Source of the DNA: Aristolochia californica
Taxonomy: Eukaryota; Streptophyta; Magnoliopsida; Piperales; Aristolochiaceae
Length of the DNA stretch: 64,000 bases
NCBI GenBank assembly: GCA_029961685.1
Contig: JARWKL010000010.1
Coordinates: 19,427,931 to 19,491,930 of the forward strand
Reading direction: 5' to 3'
The notes below the pieces were generated by a model, which was not told where the DNA came from, ran no database searches, and saw only the letters and a program-made list of their open reading frames with translations. Positions 21,596 through 31,600 of this stretch are shown one piece after another (within the stretch, counting starts at the first letter, position 1; each line of letters starts with the position of its first letter). The position numbers were made by a program, and so were the translations under genes.

Positions 21596-22032
21596 TGTTG
21601 ATTTTCAAAACTCCATGGATTTAGCTCATGGAGAAAAATGAAGAGAAACCCATTGAGAGAAAACTGGAGGAAGAAGGGTTATGGACTTGATTGATGCTAA
21701 CCCTCCCCCTGAAGCTCTATTTATAGATCTATGAAACTATTGTATTATAATAATACCCCTGAACTTAGGTTTTAGATTTTAGGGTTTTAACCCTGGAACT
21801 TTAACTTAATTACATCAATGCCATCTCTATGAGATGACCCTTTATTTACCATCCTGCCATCTCGTATGTGGGCCTATGGACCTTTTCCTTGATATGTGGG
21901 CTTTGAGCCCGTCTTCGTTTTCTCTTGGATGCATGAGTCTTCCTTCGTCTTATGGGCTTGGGCCCATCTTCTAATACACTTGGATATGTGAGCTTTCCTT
22001 GGTTGTGAAGGCTTGGGCCCTGTCTTCTAACA
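21596..22032 (-). repeat. 5' LTR of element D
   Basis: 437 bp, TGTTGATTTTCAAAA to CTTCTAACA on the plus strand. The primer site TGGTATCAGAGT abuts it (21584-21595). It contains TTTAGGGTTTT, a telo-box-like word, near 21777, and a CTATTTATAG (TATA box on the element strand) near 21716-21725. Perfect CCCAT duplication follows. Confidence 0.9.
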
Positions 22033-22798
22033 CCCATCACCGACGAGGTACGGTTCGTAGTGACTGCGAAGTCATATGGGGCTCTTCTAGGGGTGTTCAG
22101 AGAATTTTGACTTAGGTGTGTTTTTGCATTGTTAGGACTAGTCATTTGTTATAGAATTAGTTCAATTAATTTTTAAATGATTTAGAATGTTGTTGAATAC
22201 TTTTGAAGTGCTATAGAATGATTTTACCATGTGGTGAGGAGATTCAGATGTTATACATAACCACCACATGGTATTTTTTTTTTTTTTTTGTGTTTTCTTG
22301 AGTTTCCATGTATGCCTAGGGATGGGTAGAGAGTTTGATTAAGAGAAGGTTGGGTACAGTTCAAACTAGGCTGAACCACCTACATGGGCATCCATTAGCC
22401 AATGAAACCCGGCCCCCATCACTGACGAGGTATGATTCATAGTGACTACAAAGTCATATGGGGCTGTACCAGGGGTGTTCGGAGAATTTGGACTTTGGTG
22501 TGTTTTTGCCTATTTAGGACTAGTCATCTGTTATAGAATTAGTTTAATTAATTTTTAAATGTTTTAGATTCTTCTTGAATAATTTTGAAGTTCTATGGAC
22601 TAATTTTTCCATATGGTGAGGAGATTCAGGTGTTATACATAACAACCACATGGTATTTTTTTTTTTTTTTTGTCTATGTTTTATTGAGTTTCCATGTGTC
22701 CCTAGGGATGGGTAGAGAGTCTGATTAAGAGTTGGTTGGGTTCAGTTCACACTAGGTTGAGTCGCCTGTACGGGCATCCATTAGCCAATGAAACCTAA
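22033..22798. repeat. 377-bp satellite, segment 3
   Basis: Two monomers with landmarks TAGTGACT near 22057 and 22440. The second is cut by element G at CCTAA. Confidence 0.93.
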
Positions 22799-23232
22799 TG
22801 TAGTGATCTCTGACCATGGACCGAGTAATTCGACGAAGGGAGAGGTCTTCTTGCAACTCGGGGGTAGAACCAGGACGTCTTGATCTTCCTGGTTGACCTA
22901 TGATGGCGATTTGTGGTTGAAAAATGGAATGGAATGAAGATAGAGAGGAATGAACTAAGAATCGATTGGAGAAGGGAACCAGGCTCACCAAAGGGAGACC
23001 TAAACCTTGGGTTCATCAAGGGGAACGTCGACCCTTGGTTCCTTGGAGGAGAACGCTGATCCTTTGAGGTAACTTCTTTCTGAATTCATTCTTGCCCCTG
23101 TGAGGCATAGGTAATCCCAAGTGATGAGTTATTACAATACTGCCTTCCGGCCTACATCATACCATAAACTTAAATAAATGAAAACATTGGGTTCACTTCA
23201 AGATGACTTGGTCCACTATCGAGTCCGCAACT
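22799..23232 (-). repeat. 3' LTR of element G
   Basis: 434 bp. On the plus strand the terminal TG is followed by TAGTGATCTC where the other copy reads TGTTGTGGTCTC, and the last base of the LTR is T rather than A. It encodes RRITRSMVRD in the gag frame. Confidence 0.87.
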
Positions 23233-23239
23233 TCACTCC

Positions 23240-23789
23240 CCTCATGGAAAACAAGCTTGTCCGCAAGCTCGAATGTGGGGCAGACCTGCTGAAAGACGTC
23301 GAGGTCCCCCCATGTGGCATTGGTGGTGTCGGTGTGCGCCCACTGAACTAACACTTCCCTCCGATTTTGATTCTGACAAGCCTTCAAAATTTGGGTGGGC
23401 ATGAGAGACAGCTGGCTGTCCTCCATGGGTGGTAACAAAGAAGGGGGAGGTGGTTTGTTGCCTCTGAATGGCTTGAGGAGAGAGACATGAAAAACATCGT
23501 GGAGCTTGGCGTCTGGCGGAAGCTATAGTTTATATGCGACCTCACCCACCCGTTGCATAATGTGGAACAACCCAAAATATTTCGGCGAGAGCTTGTGCCG
23601 AGTGCCAGCCAAAGAAGTTTGCCGGTAATGCTGCAGCCGTAGCCAAATAATATCACCCGTGTTGTTCTGGATGTTCCGGTGGCCTTGATCATAATACTCC
23701 TTAATCCGTGCTTGAGCTTGTCGTAGCCATTGGAGAGTACATGCCAACAATTGATTTCGATCTAGGAGAGCTTTGTCAACGTCATCCAC
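23240..23789 (-). pseudogene. Integrase C-terminus and chromodomain-like tail of G
   Basis: Two overlapping frames hold YYDQGHRNI, RHKLSPKYFG, FHVSLL, then LPPMEDSQL and a chromodomain-like end (ILKACQNQNRREVLVQW, NATWGDLD) finishing with TFELADKLVF. This tail is the chromovirus hallmark expected to bind methylated histone. A frameshift near 23450-23530 separates the parts. Confidence 0.78.
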
Positions 23790-23831
23790 CCTTGTGGAAC
23801 TTGGGACATATGAAAGTAAACATGGGGGATC

Positions 23832-24741
23832 TCAGCCATATACTATCCAGAATGGTGTCTCCTGTAAGGCAGTGTGGAAGGAGGTATTGTAGGAATACTC
23901 CACCCACCATTTAGGGCGGTCGCCTACCAAACACCGTAAATACATCTCAATGGTGTGGTTCACCACTTCTGTCTGCCCATCTGATTGAGGGTGATATGCC
24001 GAAGAATAATTGAGTTTGGTGTTGCATAGCTTGAATAGATCTCTCCGGAATTGACTACTAAAGACGACATCCCGATCACTTACAATTGATTCCAGAATAT
24101 CATGTAGACGAAAAATATGTGTGAAAAATACTTGTGCTACTGACGTCGCTATGAAAGGATGCTCCAGTGGAATGAATTGTGCATATTTTGAGAATCTGTC
24201 TACTACCACGAAAAGTGTAGATTTCCCAGAAGATTTAGGAAGACCCTCAATAAAATCCATATGATGTCTGACCAAACCTGAGTTGGAAGCTCGAGTGGTT
24301 GCAGTACCCTTGTTGGGCTTAAATGCTCTGCCTTGTTCCTCTGACACACTTGACAAGCAGCTACATATGATGTAATAGAGGATTTCATACTTGCCAATAA
24401 AAATCCCCTTGGTTCTGAAAGAATGTTTTCTGAATTCCTTCATTATAGCTGTTATGATAAGATGACAACACTGTGGCAACTAGAGGAGAAGAGTGAGACA
24501 AATAAATGCGCTTCTTATAGAGAATGATGTTGTCATGAAGGGACCAATTTGGAGGCATTTTTCCTACTGCAATGTCCCGAAATAACTCTTGTAATTCAGG
24601 TGTGCGTCTTTTTTCAGCCTTGATGGAGTGCAAGAGTAGCGGGGTGGGGTGACTAATGGCATACAATCGAGCGGACGTTTCTGATCGGCGTGAGAGGGCA
24701 TTTGCTTCTATGTTCAATCTACCCGCCTTATGTTCCACCAT
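23832..24741 (-). pseudogene. Integrase of element G
   Basis: The zinc-binding region spans a frameshift near 24390 (SYHNSYNEG, then CQVCQRNK). The catalytic triad is complete: Asp in HMDFIEGLP, Asp in VSDRDVVF, Glu in GQTEVVNH, all within one open frame ending at 23832. This is the only integrase core in the window with D, D and E in a single uninterrupted frame. The protein is still incomplete because the zinc-binding part and the tail lie in other frames. Confidence 0.85.
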
Positions 24742-25254
24742 AAAATCAAATCCCAGTAATTTACTTATCCAATGTTGTTGAGGCGAAGTGGAGATACGCT
24801 AATCCAACAAGTATTTCAAACTGTAATGGTCAGTGCGTATGACGAAATATCTGCCCCATAAATACGGTCACCAGTGGTGGACTGCCTTAGCTAAGCCAAT
24901 AAGTTCACATTCATAGGCAGGTAATTTGTGAAGGTGAAGTGCGAGTTGACGGCTGAAATAGGCAATAGGATGGTGACACTGTTGTAGCATAGCCCCAATA
25001 CCTCCTCCTGAGGCATCACATTCTACCATGAATAGCTCCTCAAAATCTTGTAATTGTAATACAAGCGTAGTGGCTAGTGCTTTTTTGAGTTGTTGGAATG
25101 ATGTGCTGGTGTCCTCATTCCAATGAAAGACATTGCGGCATTGCGAGTCGGATAAAGGTGTTGTTAAGGTCACATAATTGGGGATGAACTTTCTATAATA
25201 GCCTGCTAAGCCCAAAAAACCCCGTAAAGCTGAAATATTACTCGGTTGAGGCCA
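24742..25254 (-). pseudogene. RNase H of element G
   Basis: FLGLAGYYRKF, then ALATTLVLQL, VECDASGGGIGAMLQ and AYFSRQLALHLHKLPAYE (24868-25215), with a stop after AVHHW and the remainder decayed to 24742. These are the standard gypsy connection and RNase H motifs. Confidence 0.83.
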
Positions 25255-25860
25255 CTATGTGATCGCTGAAATTTTTTTAGGGTCCACTATAACCCCTGCT
25301 ACTGTAATGATGTGCCCCAAATAAGTTACTTGTTGGCTCCCAAAGGTACACTTGGTCCTTTTTAAGTAAAGGCGATGGGCACAAAGAAGTTGGAGAACCA
25401 AGTGTAAATGTTCTATATGTTGAGGCCATGATTTGCTGAAAATTAATATATCAAAGAACGCTAAAACAAATTTTTGGAGATAGGCACTAAATACCTCTTT
25501 CAATAGTGCTTGGAACGTTGAAGGAGCATTGGAGAGACCAAAGGGCATCACGATGAATTCAAAGTGTCCTTGATGAGTACGGAATGTTGTCTTCTCTATA
25601 TCCAGAGGATGCATGCGGACTTGATGATAGCTCGAACATAAATCCAACTTAGAGACAAATTGAGCCCCATGTAATTCATCTAGTAATTCATCCACGACGG
25701 GTATAAGAAACTTGTCCTTCACAGTCTTGGCATTTAATTCGCTATAGTCCACGCAGAACCTCCAAGTGTTGTCATGTTTCTTAACCAATAAGACTAGGGA
25801 AGAGAAAGGGGACTTACTCTGTCTAATGAGGCCTTGTTAGAGTATAATTTTGTACTGCCA
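25255..25860 (-). pseudogene. Reverse transcriptase of element G
   Basis: [36 protein letters not shown] and YLGHII are all readable in one frame (25788-25255). The catalytic motif reads AFFDILIFS where gypsy RT has FFDDILIYS: one Asp codon is missing with the frame kept. Loss of one of the two metal-binding aspartates would inactivate the enzyme. A stop separates it from the protease spacer upstream. Confidence 0.87.
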
Positions 25861-26460
25861 TTCTATTTCATCTTTTTGCAAGTGTGGGTAGTGATAAGGA
25901 CACACAACTACCAATTCGGAGCCAGTCTTCAAACAAATCCAATGATCACAGTGTCTCAATGGTGGTAGAGTCGTTGGTTCCTGAAAAATGTCAGTAAACT
26001 CATCCAAAAAAATTTCTAAGGTGGTAGGTGGATGGTGCTTTTGCTGAAGTACATGTAAATGGGCTGGAACGTTAGCCTTACGGCCTTGTAAAGTGTCCTT
26101 GTCACCTGCCCACTCAAAACTCATGGTCAATGCAGCGAAGTCCCATAGTATAGGGCCCAACTTTGGAGCCATTTAATGCCCAAAACCATATCAAATCCGA
26201 CTAATGGTATGATGAGAAATTCTGCTTAAAATTGGTGACCTTCAATAAAAAACATAACTGCCTTGCTGACCCCAAAACTTGGAACCTTTTCACCATTAGC
26301 CACTGAAACCGAAGTTATCGGCTGAGGTTGAACCTGAAGATTTAATGCTGGGCAGCAGTGAAACTCAAAAAATTATGAGTACTACCTGAGTCCACTAGAC
26401 TTACGAGTGGTTGGGTGTTGACCCTGGCACATACTTGCATTGTTTTGGATGACTGGAGGC
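25861..26460 (-). pseudogene. Protease and spacer of element G
   Basis: LVDSGSTHNF is readable near 26375-26405 (minus), followed in other frames by VANG and GIKW-like words. The spacer to RT (25837-26172) has LGPILWDF, LPPLRHCDHW and PYHYPHLQKDEIEWQ. Frameshifts and stops break it into three parts. Confidence 0.78.
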
Positions 26461-26599
26461 CCGTAATAGCGTGGAGAAATTATTGGTTCTTCCAATTCTA
26501 GTTCTTCCCCCTCAGGTGCTGGTTCCTCCTCATCATCTACTTCCAACCAAAATATTTCTTGGCATTGATGCCCAAATGTATATTGTTCATCACAATTAT

Positions 26600-27590
26600 A
26601 ACATAAACCTTTGGACCTTCATTTGTATATCTCTTCTCTGTTCAATTTTCTAATGAATGCTGGTTGAGACGGACTGGTCTTAGGGGCAGTAGGGGTGTTT
26701 GCAATAACATTATTGTGCCATGGTTGAGCTATGGAGGTGGTTCCAGCACTGGATCTCCCTCCTCGCCAATTAAGCCTTCGATATTGAATCTTCTGTTTGG
26801 CTTCTAATGTTTTGGTCAAATTCATTGCGCATGCTAAATTTGTGGGGGCAAGGAGTTCTACCTCTAAACGTAGGGACTCTGTCAAACCTGATTTAAATAA
26901 CCCCACCTTTTGATCCACCCTGAAATCTTGCTGGCCCTGGCCAATTTTTCTTGGAATAATTTTTGATAGTGCTCGACACTACCTATTTGGCAGAGCTTCA
27001 CTAAATCCCCCAATGGGTTTCTTTGAGTTGGTGGCCCAAACCTAACCATACACAACTCTTTAAATTCCTCCCAATCTAAATTCAGATTCTCCATTTCTAA
27101 TTGATGGCCCCAAAGCTGCGCTTCATCGGGCATGTGGAAGGCAGCCAACCCCACCTTGTCTATTTCAGCCATCCTTTGGTGAGAAAAAAAATTTCACACC
27201 TATAAAGCCAAATCAAAGGGTCCTCAGACCCATTAAAAATTGGAAAGTCCAATTTTGTATATCTCGGAATGGTCCCACCACCTGGACCAAAACTCATGCC
27301 ATTTGCTGGATGTTCTGTCCGTCCAACAAAATGGTCCCCTTGCGTGGTTGCAGGGCCTATCCCTCCTTCCCGAGGGGTTGGGTTTCTTACCTCCATCCAT
27401 TCATCTATCTTAGTAGATAAAACTTGAACTTGTGCATTTTCCTAGTGAGAAACTTGAGAAACTCTGTTGTCCACCAACGCAGCCAGACGCCCCTCACTTT
27501 CTTCCTACCCTACGTGTATTATTTCTCTGAGGATGGCTAGAAATTCCGCGTTGTTGGATGACTCTCCCATACTCAACAACTCTGATACCA
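26600..27590 (-). pseudogene. gag of element G
   Basis: It reads from the LTR end (RSMVRDHN) through the primer site (ILVSELL) to GESSNNAEF near 27550, then PRYTKLDFP, AFHMPDEAQLWGHQ, MVRFGPP, LFQEKLARA and ESLRLEVELLAPTNLACAMN in three frames (27396-27160, 27172-26882, 26918-26619). A zinc-knuckle remnant with CYNCDEQ lies near 26590. Several frameshifts. Confidence 0.82.
27579..27590 (-). promoter_or_regulatory. Primer binding site of element G
   Basis: TGGTATCAGAGT on the element strand, three bases after the LTR end, an 11 of 12 match to the initiator tRNA-Met primer site. Confidence 0.85.
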
Positions 27591-27593
27591 AGA

Positions 27594-28073
27594 TGTTGTG
27601 GTCTCTGACCATGGACCGAGTAATATGACAAAGGGAGAGCTCTTCTTGCAACTCAGGGGCAGAACCAGGACATCTTGATCTTCATGGTCGACCTATGATG
27701 GCGATTTGTGGTTGAAAAACGGAATAGAATGAAGATAGAGAGGGATGAACTGAGAATCAAGTGGAGAAGGGAACCAGGCTCATCAAAGGGAGACCTGAAA
27801 CTTGGGTTCCTCAAGGGGAAAACCGACCCTAGGTTCCTTGGAGGAGAATGCTGATCCTTTGAGGTAAATTCTTGCTTAACTCATTCTTACCCCCCGTGAG
27901 GCCCCTTTAAGCCTAATCGTGCCAAGGTAATCCCAAGTGATGAGTTATTACAATGCTGCCTTCCGGCCTACATCATACCATAAACTTAAATAAATGAAAA
28001 CATAATTCTTAATGAGTTCCAAACTCAGCCGCGTTGCCTCTGGATGACTCGGTCCGCTATCCAGTCCACAACA
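27594..28073 (-). repeat. 5' LTR of element G
   Basis: 480 bp, TGTTGTGGTCTCTG to GAGTCCA...CAACA on the plus strand. CCTGA follows as target duplication. Confidence 0.9.
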
Positions 28074-28302
28074 CCTGACCCCCATCACTGACAAGCTACG
28101 GTTCTTAGTGACTGGGAAGTCATATGGGGCTCTACCAGGGATGTTCTGTGAATTTGGACTTAGGTGTGTTTTTGCATTGTTAGGACTAGTCATCTGTTAG
28201 AGAATTAGTGCGATTAATTTTTAAATGTTGTACAATGTTGTTGAATAATTTTGAAGTGCTATGGAATGATTTTTCCTTGTGGTGAAGAGATTTGGGTGTT
28301 AC
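28074..28302. repeat. 377-bp satellite, segment 4
   Basis: Partial monomer between element G and the TRIM, cut by the TRIM within GTTATACATAACC. Confidence 0.92.
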
Positions 28303-28686
28303 TGTTATGGTCTTGGGTTAAGTACCTATGTCTTCCGCTCCTAACAAGCCGATCTTTTGGGTAGTATTGGCTAAGTGCTTATCATTTGGTATCTGAACAG
28401 GCTCCCACGTTGCATGTTCAAATCCTGGAGGGGACGACCTCGTGGAAGGTGCGACCTAGCGGAGGGGGCGACCTCAGTGTCGAGTAGGCCATCACTAGAG
28501 TAGGTCGTCGCTAGAATAGGTCGTCGCTAGAGTAGGCCATCGCTAGAGTAGGTCGTCGCTAGAGTGGGACGTCGTGGACGTCGGCTTGCGAAGGTGGGGT
28601 GTGATGTTATGGTCCTGGGTTAAGTACCTATGTCTTCCGCTCTTAATAGGTCGGTCTTTTGGGTAGTATTGGCTAGGTGCTTAATA
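28303..28686 (+). mobile_element. Complete 384-bp TRIM
   Basis: Two 82-bp LTRs (28303-28384 and 28605-28686; TGTTATGGTC to CTTATCA or CTTAATA) enclose a 220-bp internal region. A primer site TGGTATCTGAAC lies at 28387-28398, and a purine tract GGTGGGGTGTGA ends at 28604. Flanks GTTAC and GTTAT fit a 5-bp target duplication in the satellite. There is no coding capacity; the middle is mostly 18-bp repeats. Terminal-repeat retrotransposons in miniature are moved by proteins of other elements. A related fragment is at 9758-9989. Confidence 0.88.
28480..28575. repeat. 18-bp tandem repeats inside the TRIM
   Basis: Five imperfect copies of AGAGTAGGTCGTCGCT form the centre of the TRIM internal region. 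Confidence 0.88.
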
Positions 28687-31600
28687 GTTATAGATAACCA
28701 CCACATGGTATTTTTTTTGTCTATGTTTTATTGAGTTGTCATGTGTCCCTAGGGATGGGAAGAGACTTTGATTAAGAGTAGGTTGGGTCCAGTTCAAACT
28801 AGGCTACGTCTCCTGCACGGGTGTCCATTTGCCAATCAAACCCGACCCCATCATTGACGAGGTATGGTTCTCAGTGACTACGAAGTCATATGGGGCTCTA
28901 CCAGGGGTGTTCAGTGAATTTGGACTTAGGTGTTTTTTTGCATTGTTAGGACTAGTCATCTATTATAAAATTAGTTTGATTAATTTTTAAATGTTTTAGA
29001 ATATTTTTGAATAGTTTTGAAGTGCTATGGATTGATTTTTTCATGAGGTGAAGAGATTCGAGTGTAATACAAAACCACCACATGGTAGTATTTTTTTTTT
29101 GTCTATGTTTTATTGAGTTTCCATATGTCCCTAGGGATGGGTAGAGAGTCTAATAAAGAGTAGGTTGGGTCCAGTTCAAACTAGGCTAAGTCGCCTGTAC
29201 GGCATCCATTAGCCAACGAAGCTCGACCCCATCACTGACGAGGTAAGGTTTGTAGTGACTACAAAGTCATATGGGGCTACACACGGGGTGTTAGGTGAAT
29301 TTTGACATAGGTGTGTTTTTGTATTTTTACGACTAGTCATCAGTTATAGAATTAGTTCGATTAATTTTTAAATGTTTTAGAATGTTGTTGAATAATTTTG
29401 AAGTTCTATACAATGACTTTGCCATCTGGTGAGGAGATTTGGGTGTTATACATAACCACCACAAGGTATTTTTTTATGTATGTTTTATTGAGTTTTCATG
29501 AGTCCCTAGGGATGGGTAGTGAGTCTCATTAAGAGTAGGTTGGGTCCAGTTCAAACAAGGCTAATTCTCCTACATGGGCGTTCATTAGCAACCGAAACCC
29601 GACCGCCATCACTGATGAGGAAAGGTTTGTAGTGACTGCGAAGTCATATGGGGCTCTACCAGGGGTGTTCAGTGAATTATGACTTGGGTGTGTTTTTGCA
29701 TTTTTAGGACTAGTCATCTATTATAGAATTAGTTTGATAAATTTTTAAATATTTTAGAAAGATGTAGAATAATTTTAAAGTGCAATGGAATGATTTTGCC
29801 ATGTGCTGAGGAGATTTGGGTGTTATAATAACCACCTCATGGTATTTTTTTTGTGTATGTTTTATTGAGTTTCCATGTGTCCCTAGGGATGGGCAGAGTG
29901 TCTGATTAAGAATAGGTTGGGTCTAGTTAAATCTAGGCTGAGTCGCTTGCATGGGCATCCATTAGCCATCGAAACCCAACCCCCATTACTGACGAGGTAC
30001 GGTTCGTAGTGACTGTGAAGTCATATGCGGCTCTACTAGCGGTGTTCGGAGAATTTGGACATATGTGTGTTTTTGAATTTTTAGGACTAGTAATCTGTCA
30101 AAGAATTTTTTTGATTAATTTTTTAGATTGTTGTTGAATAATTTTGAAGTGCTATGGAAAGATTTATCCATGTGGTGAGGAGATTCTGGTGTTATACATA
30201 ACCACCACATGGTATTTTTTTTGTCTATGTTTTATTGAGTATGCATGTGTCCCCAGGGATGGGTAGAGAGTCTAATTAAGAGTAGTTTGGGTCCAGTTCA
30301 AACTAGGCAGATTTGCCTGAATGGGCGTCCATTTGCCAACGAAACCCTATCCAATCACTGACGTGGTACGGTTCCTTGTGACTATGAAGTCATGTGGGGC
30401 TCTACCAGGGCTGTTCAATGAATTTGGACTTCGGTATGTTTTTGTATTGTTAGGACTAGGCATCTATTATAGAATTAGTTCAATTAATTTTTAAATATTT
30501 TAGAATGTTTTTTAATAATTTTGAAGTGCTATAGAATGATTTTTTCATGAGGGGAGGATATTCAGGTGTTATACATAACCACCACATGGTAGTTTTTTTT
30601 TTCCTATATTTTATTGAGTTTACATAAGTCCTTAGGGATGGGTAGAGAGTCTGATTAAGAGTAGGTTGGGTCTAGTTCTAACTAGGATAAGTCGCATGCA
30701 CGGGCATCCATTAGCCAACGAAACTCAACCCCCATCACTGACAAGGTAAGGTTCGTAGGTACTCAGAAGACATATGGGGCTCTACCAGGGGTGTTCGGTG
30801 AATTTTGACATAAGTGTATTTTTACATTGTTATGACAAGCTATCTGTTATAGAATTAGTTCGACTAACATTTAAACTTTTAGAATGTTGTTGAATAATTT
30901 TGAAGTTCTATGGAATGATTTTTCCATCTGGTGAGGTGATTTGGATGTTATACATAACCACCACATGGTATTTTTTTTTGTGTATGTTTTATTGAGTTTC
31001 CATGTGTCCCAAGGGATGGGTAGAGAGTCTAATTAAGTGTAAGTTGGGTCCAATTCAAACTAGACTAAGTTTCCTACATGGACATCCATTAGCAAATAAA
31101 ACCCGACCCCCATCACTGACGAGGTGAGATTCGTAGTGATGGTGAAGTCATATGGGGCTCTACCAAGGGTGTTCGGTGAATTTGGACTTAGGTATGTTTC
31201 TGCATTGTTAGGACTAGTCATTTGTTATAGAATTAGTTCGAATAATTTTTAAAAGTTTTAGAATGTTCTGGAATAATTTTCAAGTGCTACGGAATGATTT
31301 TGCCATTTGGTGAGGAGATTCAGGTGTTATACATAACGACCACATGGTATTTTTTTGTGTGTATATTTTATTGAGTTTCCATGTGTCCCTAAGGATGGGT
31401 AGAGAGTCTGATTAAGAATAGGTTGGGTCTATTTCAAAACGCTGAGTTACCTGCACGGGCGTCCACTAGCCAATGAAACCCAACTAGCATCATTGACGAG
31501 GTACTATTCGTAGTGACTACGAAGTCATATGGGGCTCTACTCGGGGTGTTCGGTGAATTTAGACTTAGGTTTGTTTTTGCATTGTTAGGACTAGTCAACT

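Larger units (their letters stand above)
12789..22032 (-). mobile_element. Element D: non-coding copia-like LTR retrotransposon hosting C
   Basis: Flanked by perfect CCCAT duplications (12784-12788 and 22033-22037) within the satellite. LTRs are 12789-13211 and 21596-22032. The primer site on the minus strand is at 21584-21595 (plus strand ACTCTGATACCA). With the nested copia element C removed, the internal region is about 2.5 kb and has no recognisable gag or pol. Its 3' end (CCTCAACCTGGGGGTGAG at 13215) resembles the purine tract of copia element C, so it looks like a non-autonomous copia derivative. E and F are further copies. Confidence 0.88.
22799..28073 (-). mobile_element. Element G: degenerate Ty3/gypsy chromovirus-type element
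   Basis: LTRs 22799-23232 and 27594-28073 with near-perfect target duplication CCTAA/CCTGA. Minus-strand order is gag, protease, RT, RNase H, integrase, chromodomain-like tail, as in A and B. The LTRs differ at roughly one site in ten by eye and the left one has lost about 46 bp, so G is older than B. All domains are present, but frames are broken many times. Confidence 0.92.
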
